From assembly GCA_002270565.1 (NCBI GenBank), contig NQMI01000047.1, forward strand, positions 54,274 to 66,260: DNA of 11,987 nucleotides, in the 5' to 3' direction. The stretch comes from Stenocarpella maydis. Taxonomy: Eukaryota; Ascomycota; Sordariomycetes; Diaporthales; Diaporthaceae. Numbering within the stretch: position 1 is the first letter of the stretch; each line of letters opens with the position of its first letter. Under the pieces are notes generated by a model, which was given only the letters and a program-made list of their open reading frames with translations, ran no database searches and was not told the DNA's origin. Of the stretch, positions 8,045 through 11,987 are shown piece after piece. The position numbers and the translations under genes were made by a program.

Positions 8045-11000
8045 ATGGCAGGCGGAAGGAGAAAGCCCACCAGCCGCGGGGGGAAGCGCAGCGGCACAGA
8101 CTACGCCGCCTTCCAGGCTGCCAAACAGGAGGCCGAGCGCCGCGAGCACATCGCCGCGGACCGCCGCCGTACCGCCGCCAAATGGCTGGCCAAGATCCCC
8201 GAGGTGCGCAAGGTCTCCAATTTCGAGGCCTTCAAGAAGTGAGTCCCATTCTTGTGCTACAGTCACCCAATCTTTGTAGCTTGGAATTATCCTGGCTTTG
8301 GTACTTGAGGGCTCAAGGCAGGTAATTAACGTGTTGCTACCAGCCGCTACCACCATGTCGGCGATCGTGACTACGCCATCGAAGTCCTCATGGCGGCGCC
8401 GAACCTGCAGGCGCAGATCCGCAAGGAGCAGGCAGCGCGCCGTAAGGAGGAGATGGCGAGGAACCGCCAAAAGTATGGTATGCTTTACGGGGCTCCAGGT
8501 AAGCTTTTCTGTGTCTCTGGCTTCCTTGACGGGGTTAGTGGATCTCACTGACTGTATTATGAACAAGTCTACGCTTACGAGCCTCCGGTGGCTAGCAAGA
8601 TGGGCAGTGCCGATAAGAATTTTGTCGCTCCCGATGCTGTAAGTAATTGGCCGCTTTCGTCCGCCCAGAATAAGGTCTCAGTCGGCTGTGGAAACTCGCT
8701 CTCGCGCCTATGAACGGGAGGCTAATTATCGCCAGGGTCAACTCCAAGGGACCAACATGATGCGGATCCGCATAAACTCGCAGGCTGTCCTGGGCCATCT
8801 CACCTCTTTGCTGGGTGAGACCGAGAGACGATCCACCCCCAGGACGTTCATACGTCCCTTCAAGCCGCTGATATACTACCAGCAAAAGATGAAGGACATC
8901 TTGGCTGCTCTTGAAGAGAAATGGGGCGATGTTGAGGGCTTGGAGGAGGACAACTGCGAGGCTCCTGTCGAGATTGCTGATGACATCGAGTTCTTCGATG
9001 GACCCAGCGCCGAGCATGCCCCGCCTTCGGCGCAGCCTGCGGAGGCGGCCGAAGATTCTGCAAGTGATGACAACGATGAAGGCTATGATGACTCCGACCG
9101 GAAGTCGCTTCAATCCGTCGATTCCAACGCAGAGGATCAGGAAATAATCATGGACGGCATCGAGGCCCTGCGAGACATGCGCTGCTATGTCAACTTTGTT
9201 GACACTGAAGTCATGCCTCTCTATGACCAGTACAATGGCATGTCGGCCACCAAGGTTCGCTACGAGGACCTCTGGTCGCTGTTCCGTGTCGGGGACGTGG
9301 TTTACATGCCCGCGAGCAACGACAATGGTGGGCGGTACCACGAGCTTTGGCGAGTGTACAGAGTCAAGAGCCCTCAACCCGACAGTCAGTCTTCCGCTAC
9401 GGCAACTCTCCTATCAACACTAACTTACTGATCGCACTGCAGTCAAATACCCAACGGCAGGCTATGCCTGGATTGAAGATTTCCGCCAGGAGGAAGAAGA
9501 TGAAAAGTTCACCATCTGCGCCTACTACATCGATCATGACGGTGCCGAGTTTGGAGCCGTCCGCCACAAGTTCTTCATCGACGCTTTCCCCGGTGAGCGA
9601 CCCATCGATTCGCTCGAGGTTTTCCCTGTCCGTTTCGCCGAGAACCACGAGGAGATACTCGAGAGCCATAAGAAGCAGGGCCGCAACTTCAAGAGGTACC
9701 TGAACCCGGAGGAGCGACACCAGGCCTACAATGCGTGGACTGTCACACGCAACCCGCCCCACGACCCGTATGACTACAACGACCGCGACGCAGACGTCCT
9801 CCGTAACGAGGACGGGCAGTACTGGCGCCACCCCGAGTACGTGGAAAGCGACGTGATCGTCGACATGAATGAATCCTTCCAGCGAAACTCGGACTGGCGG
9901 CCTGCATTCCACAGGCCCAAGTCCATCAAGGCCATTACCTGCAACTTCGAGGAGGACGAGATGAAGATCCAGCAGTGGCTGAACGGCTCGCGCTCCAAGC
10001 TCGCCTTCGCGCAGACCGAGATCATCCAGATGACGGACGGCGTCGAGCTGCGGCAGCGCCGTGAGAACCTGGCCGTGGACACCTTCCTGAGCCAGCGCGT
10101 CCGCAACTCTGACCGCAGCAGCAATCAGGTCAAGTTCACGGAGCCGACGGATCTGTGCGAGGAGGACTTTATCCTTCTCCCCAAGCGCATGTTTGCCTAC
10201 GTCCTGCGTGAGCGCCGCTTCGTGCCCATCGACATCAACTTCCTCAAGCCGATCCGCCGTGAGCAGGGCGTTTTCGAGAACCTACGCATCTTGGACGACT
10301 ACAAGGACATAGTCCGTGGTCTTGTGGGCTCTCACTTCGAGAAGAAGACCATCGAGCGCAAGTACATTGACATCGCCGCAGAAGGCCCCAGTCAGGATCT
10401 TATCCAGGGCAAGGGCCGAGGTCTCGTTGTTCTGCTGCACGGAGTTCCGGGTGTTGGCAAGACGGCCACCGCCGAGGCCGTGGCCATGGAGAACCACAAG
10501 CCCCTGTTCGTGATTACCTGTGGTGACTTGGGGCTGTCGCCACACGAGGTCGAAAGGTCCCTGACCAACGTCTTCCGACTGGCGCACATGTGGGACTGCG
10601 TACTGCTGCTCGATGAGGCCGACGTCTTCCTGTCGCAACGGTCTAAGCAGGACATGAAACGCAACGCGCTTGTCTCGGTCTTCTTGCGAGTCCTCGAGTA
10701 CTACAACGGCATCCTCTTCTTGACTACCAACCGGGTGGGGACAATCGACGACGCCTTCAGGTCGCGTATCCACATGTCGCTCTACTACCCGCCTCTGGAC
10801 AAGACACAGACGCGCGACATCTTCCGCCTCAACGTGGCCAAGCTGCGCGATATCGAGGCGCAGCGGCACCAGCTCACGGGGGAGCCGGCCATGGTGATCA
10901 AGGAGGCCGAGATCATCGAGTTCGCCAGCAGGCACTACGAGGAGCACGCGCGCCTGTCGGGCTGCTGGAATGGCCGCCAGATCCGCAATGCCTTTCAGAT

Positions 11001-11214
11001 CACGAGCAGTTTGGCTCACCATATCTACTCCGAGCAGATGGCGCTGGCGAGGAGCCGTGGCCAGCAGGGTCCTCCAGGACCGGTGCTGGATCGCTCTCTG
11101 TTTGAGAAGGTCCAGATGTCAACACAGTCTTTTGAGAGACACATGAGGGAAACAAGGGGGGGTGACATGGACTTGACTTTGCGGAGCACATTCAACCAAG
11201 ACCGGTTTGAGTGA
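8045..11214 (+). CDS. AAA ATPase with DUF7025-like domain, five exons
   Basis: Predicted exons are 8045-8238, 8344-8498, 8568-8638, 8736-9384 and 9443-11214, giving 946 aa; starting exon 4 at 8682 gives 964 aa. Residue numbers use the 946-aa model. The first about 75 residues are rich in Arg and Lys (GGRRKPTSRGGKR) and may carry a nuclear signal. Another basic helical stretch follows in exon 2. Residues about 205-275 are acidic (SASDDNDEGYDDSD). Residues about 310-430 resemble the fungal DUF7025 region (EDLWSLFRVGDVVYMP, ELWRVYRV, YYIDHDGAEFG). The C-terminal AAA module has Walker A GVPGVGKT (690-697), Walker B LLLDEAD (D747, E748), sensor 1 TTNR (N786), arginine-finger-type FRSR (R798) and sensor 2 NGRQIRN (866-872). 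All key residues are present, so ATP hydrolysis is likely. Partner, substrate and cell location are unknown for this family. No stop or frameshift was seen and GC content is high, so the gene looks intact. Confidence 0.88.
8239..8343 (+). other. Intron 1 (105 bp)
   Basis: Donor GTGAGT directly after TTC AAG AA; acceptor CTACCAG. Splicing gives AA|C, an Asn codon, and removes the TGA that would otherwise end the frame at 65 codons. A possible branch site is ATTAAC about 20 bases before the acceptor. Confidence 0.8.
8499..8567 (+). other. Intron 2 (69 bp)
   Basis: Donor GTAAGC, branch site CTGAC in cactgactg, acceptor AACAAG. Splicing gives G|TC, a Val codon, and joins GMLYGAP to YAYEPP. Confidence 0.8.
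8639..8735 (+). other. Intron 3, acceptor uncertain
   Basis: The donor GTAAGT is clear and splicing is needed, because reading on meets TGA. Two acceptors keep the frame: CGCCAG at 8735 (97 bp, with CTAAT eleven or so bases before it) and TCTCAG at 8681 (43 bp, no clear branch site). The first is preferred for its branch site. The second would add 18 residues starting SAVETRSRAYE, which look coding. Confidence 0.55.
9385..9442 (+). other. Intron 4 (58 bp)
   Basis: Donor GTCAGT, branch site CTAAC at 9420-9424, acceptor CTGCAG. Splicing gives A|TC, an Ile codon, and restores the frame inside the DUF7025-like region. Confidence 0.75.
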
Positions 11215-11413
11215 TGTTAGACTGGCTGAAATTCCCACATCATTATTGTTTTTAGCAGATAGTCTAATACCAATCCGTGTTCATGCCTGAAGAGATGCGT
11301 CTGCGGAATGTTGGACGAGTTTCTTAATTACTTCTGTTGTTGGATAGGTCACGTATTGCAATATGAGTGGGGTGTTGTTCTTGTATTTCTCTCTGTCTTT
11401 CGAGTAGTGGGTG
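11215..11413. other. 3' flank of the AAA gene
   Basis: Mixed-composition sequence after the stop codon. It must hold the 3' UTR, but no AATAAA is seen. A T-rich patch at 11246-11254 may belong to the end-processing region. A small ATG frame from 11308 to 11496 runs into the fold-back element and is not taken as a gene. Confidence 0.4.
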
Positions 11414-11523
11414 TAGTGGGCGTAGCCCGCCAGCTATCTTGGGTCTATATAGTGGGTGGTAGTTGCTTAGTAAGCAACTACGCCCTCTGGCTATAGTATG
11501 GTGGCTGTAGCGATAGCCCACTA
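11414..11523. repeat. Fold-back MITE-like element with TA ends
   Basis: The ends read TAGTGGGC (11414-11421) and GCCCACTA (11516-11523). The two arms are imperfect inverted copies over most of their length, roughly 56 and 53 bases with small gaps. They meet in a perfect palindrome with 11-bp arms around G11470 (GTAGTTGCTTA / TAAGCAACTAC, 11459-11481). TA at both outer ends fits the target duplication of Tc1/mariner-related MITEs. It has no coding capacity. An alternative is a transcript hairpin just beyond the gene. Confidence 0.6.
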
Positions 11524-11987
11524 ATGTGCTGTTGTATACTATTATTGCTATACTGGTAGTCTTTTCTTTTAAAAATTATAGTAAAAAAAATCCCAGGCGT
11601 GGGGTTGAACTCACGCTCTCGCTGTTGTAATAAGAATAAAAGAATTGCTATATTCGTTATTAGAATCCCTATGTTGCTATTGCTTTTGGTTGTGGCAGCC
11701 CCTTTGCTAAGTTCGTTAAATATACTGTTATGTTAAATGCCCATTAAATACAGGCACCTGGAGAGGCCTGGTGTATTATGGCGGTCCCTGCTTCCTTTAG
11801 AAGCTAGGAGCCCGTGATTATATAGTCTAGTATAATATTAGCAAATCCTTATCAACTATACGCTGCAGGCAGAAGCAAAGTCCCCTATCAACGGCTCCTT
11901 TTTAAAACCCTTAGTATAAAGAAACCCAAATGGGGGGGCAGTATACAGTTAAGAAAGCAGACATTTGCCCCCAAGGGAAGCACTATA
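11524..11987. other. AT-rich right flank without a gene
   Basis: Composition turns AT-rich again, though less extreme than 1-5966. Apart from the tRNA-like segment at 11583-11622, no gene, LTR or transposon ends could be recognised. GC-richer patches lie at 11751-11815 and near the window end, including a run of 7 G near 11932-11938. Confidence 0.5.
11583..11622 (-). pseudogene. tRNA-like 3' half with box B and T-run
   Basis: On the minus strand GCGTGAGTTCAACCCCACGC resembles a tRNA T-arm: the loop TTCAAC is set in a stem with four of five pairs and one A-C mismatch. GAGTTCAACCC is close to the pol III box B consensus. CCTGGGA follows like an acceptor 3' strand, and then eight T (plus 11590-11583) like a pol III terminator. 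GCGAGAGC just before it could be a long variable arm. No matching 5' acceptor strand or box A was found, so this is not a working tRNA; it may be a tRNA scrap or part of a tRNA-derived SINE. Confidence 0.4.

Noticed and set aside
7932..8325. Plus-strand frames of 115 and 119 codons overlapping the gene start
   Set aside because: They are out-of-frame shadows of exon 1. The frame starting at 8045 joins the AAA protein through good splice sites.
8024..8566. 180-codon minus-strand open frame
   Set aside because: It lies opposite exons 1 and 2 of the AAA gene and crosses their introns; the GC-rich sense codons create it.
8592..9377. 261-codon minus-strand open frame
   Set aside because: It is the antisense of exons 3-4, whose sense strand has clear DUF7025-like features.
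10282..11022. 246-codon minus-strand open frame
   Set aside because: It is the antisense of the AAA ATPase domain; all motifs are on the plus strand.

Overview
The window looks like nuclear DNA of a filamentous ascomycete (Pezizomycotina). The signs are one gene with short GT-AG introns and a fungal-type domain layout, next to long, very AT-rich blocks full of TA dinucleotides. The ancient reading frames in those blocks are broken almost only by TAG and TAA. That is the classic look of repeat-induced point mutation (RIP, CpA to TpA). The species cannot be told from the sequence.

Layout. (1) 1-5966 is an AT-rich, RIP-type block. It starts with A-rich tandem repeats and holds at least two decayed reading frames. 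One is a long, unrecognised plus-strand ghost frame (about 1190-3753). The other is a minus-strand Ty3/gypsy-type gag (about 5730-4866) whose capsid region, zinc knuckle and C-terminal motif can still be read through the mutations. Between them, 3754-4300 is less mutated. (2) 5969-7687 is a complete Tc1/mariner element, 1719 bp, with 30-bp terminal inverted repeats and a TA target duplication. Its minus-strand DD34E transposase frame (7436-6153) has five internal stops, so it is dead itself, but its ends are intact. (3) 7690-8044 is the promoter region of the only apparently intact gene. (4) 8045-11214 is a five-exon plus-strand gene for a protein of about 946 aa with a DUF7025-like region and a C-terminal AAA ATPase domain. 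(5) 11215-11987 goes back to AT-rich sequence. It holds a 110-bp fold-back (MITE-like) element with TA ends and a tRNA-like, pol III-type box B plus T-run on the minus strand.

How it fits together. The window is a single GC-rich gene caught between two repeat blocks. The Tc1 element sits exactly on the left boundary, 357 bp upstream of the start codon. No operon, CRISPR array, rRNA or complete tRNA is visible. The less ordinary items are the unrecognised ghost frame, the readable gag fossil, the transposon at the compartment boundary and the fold-back element.
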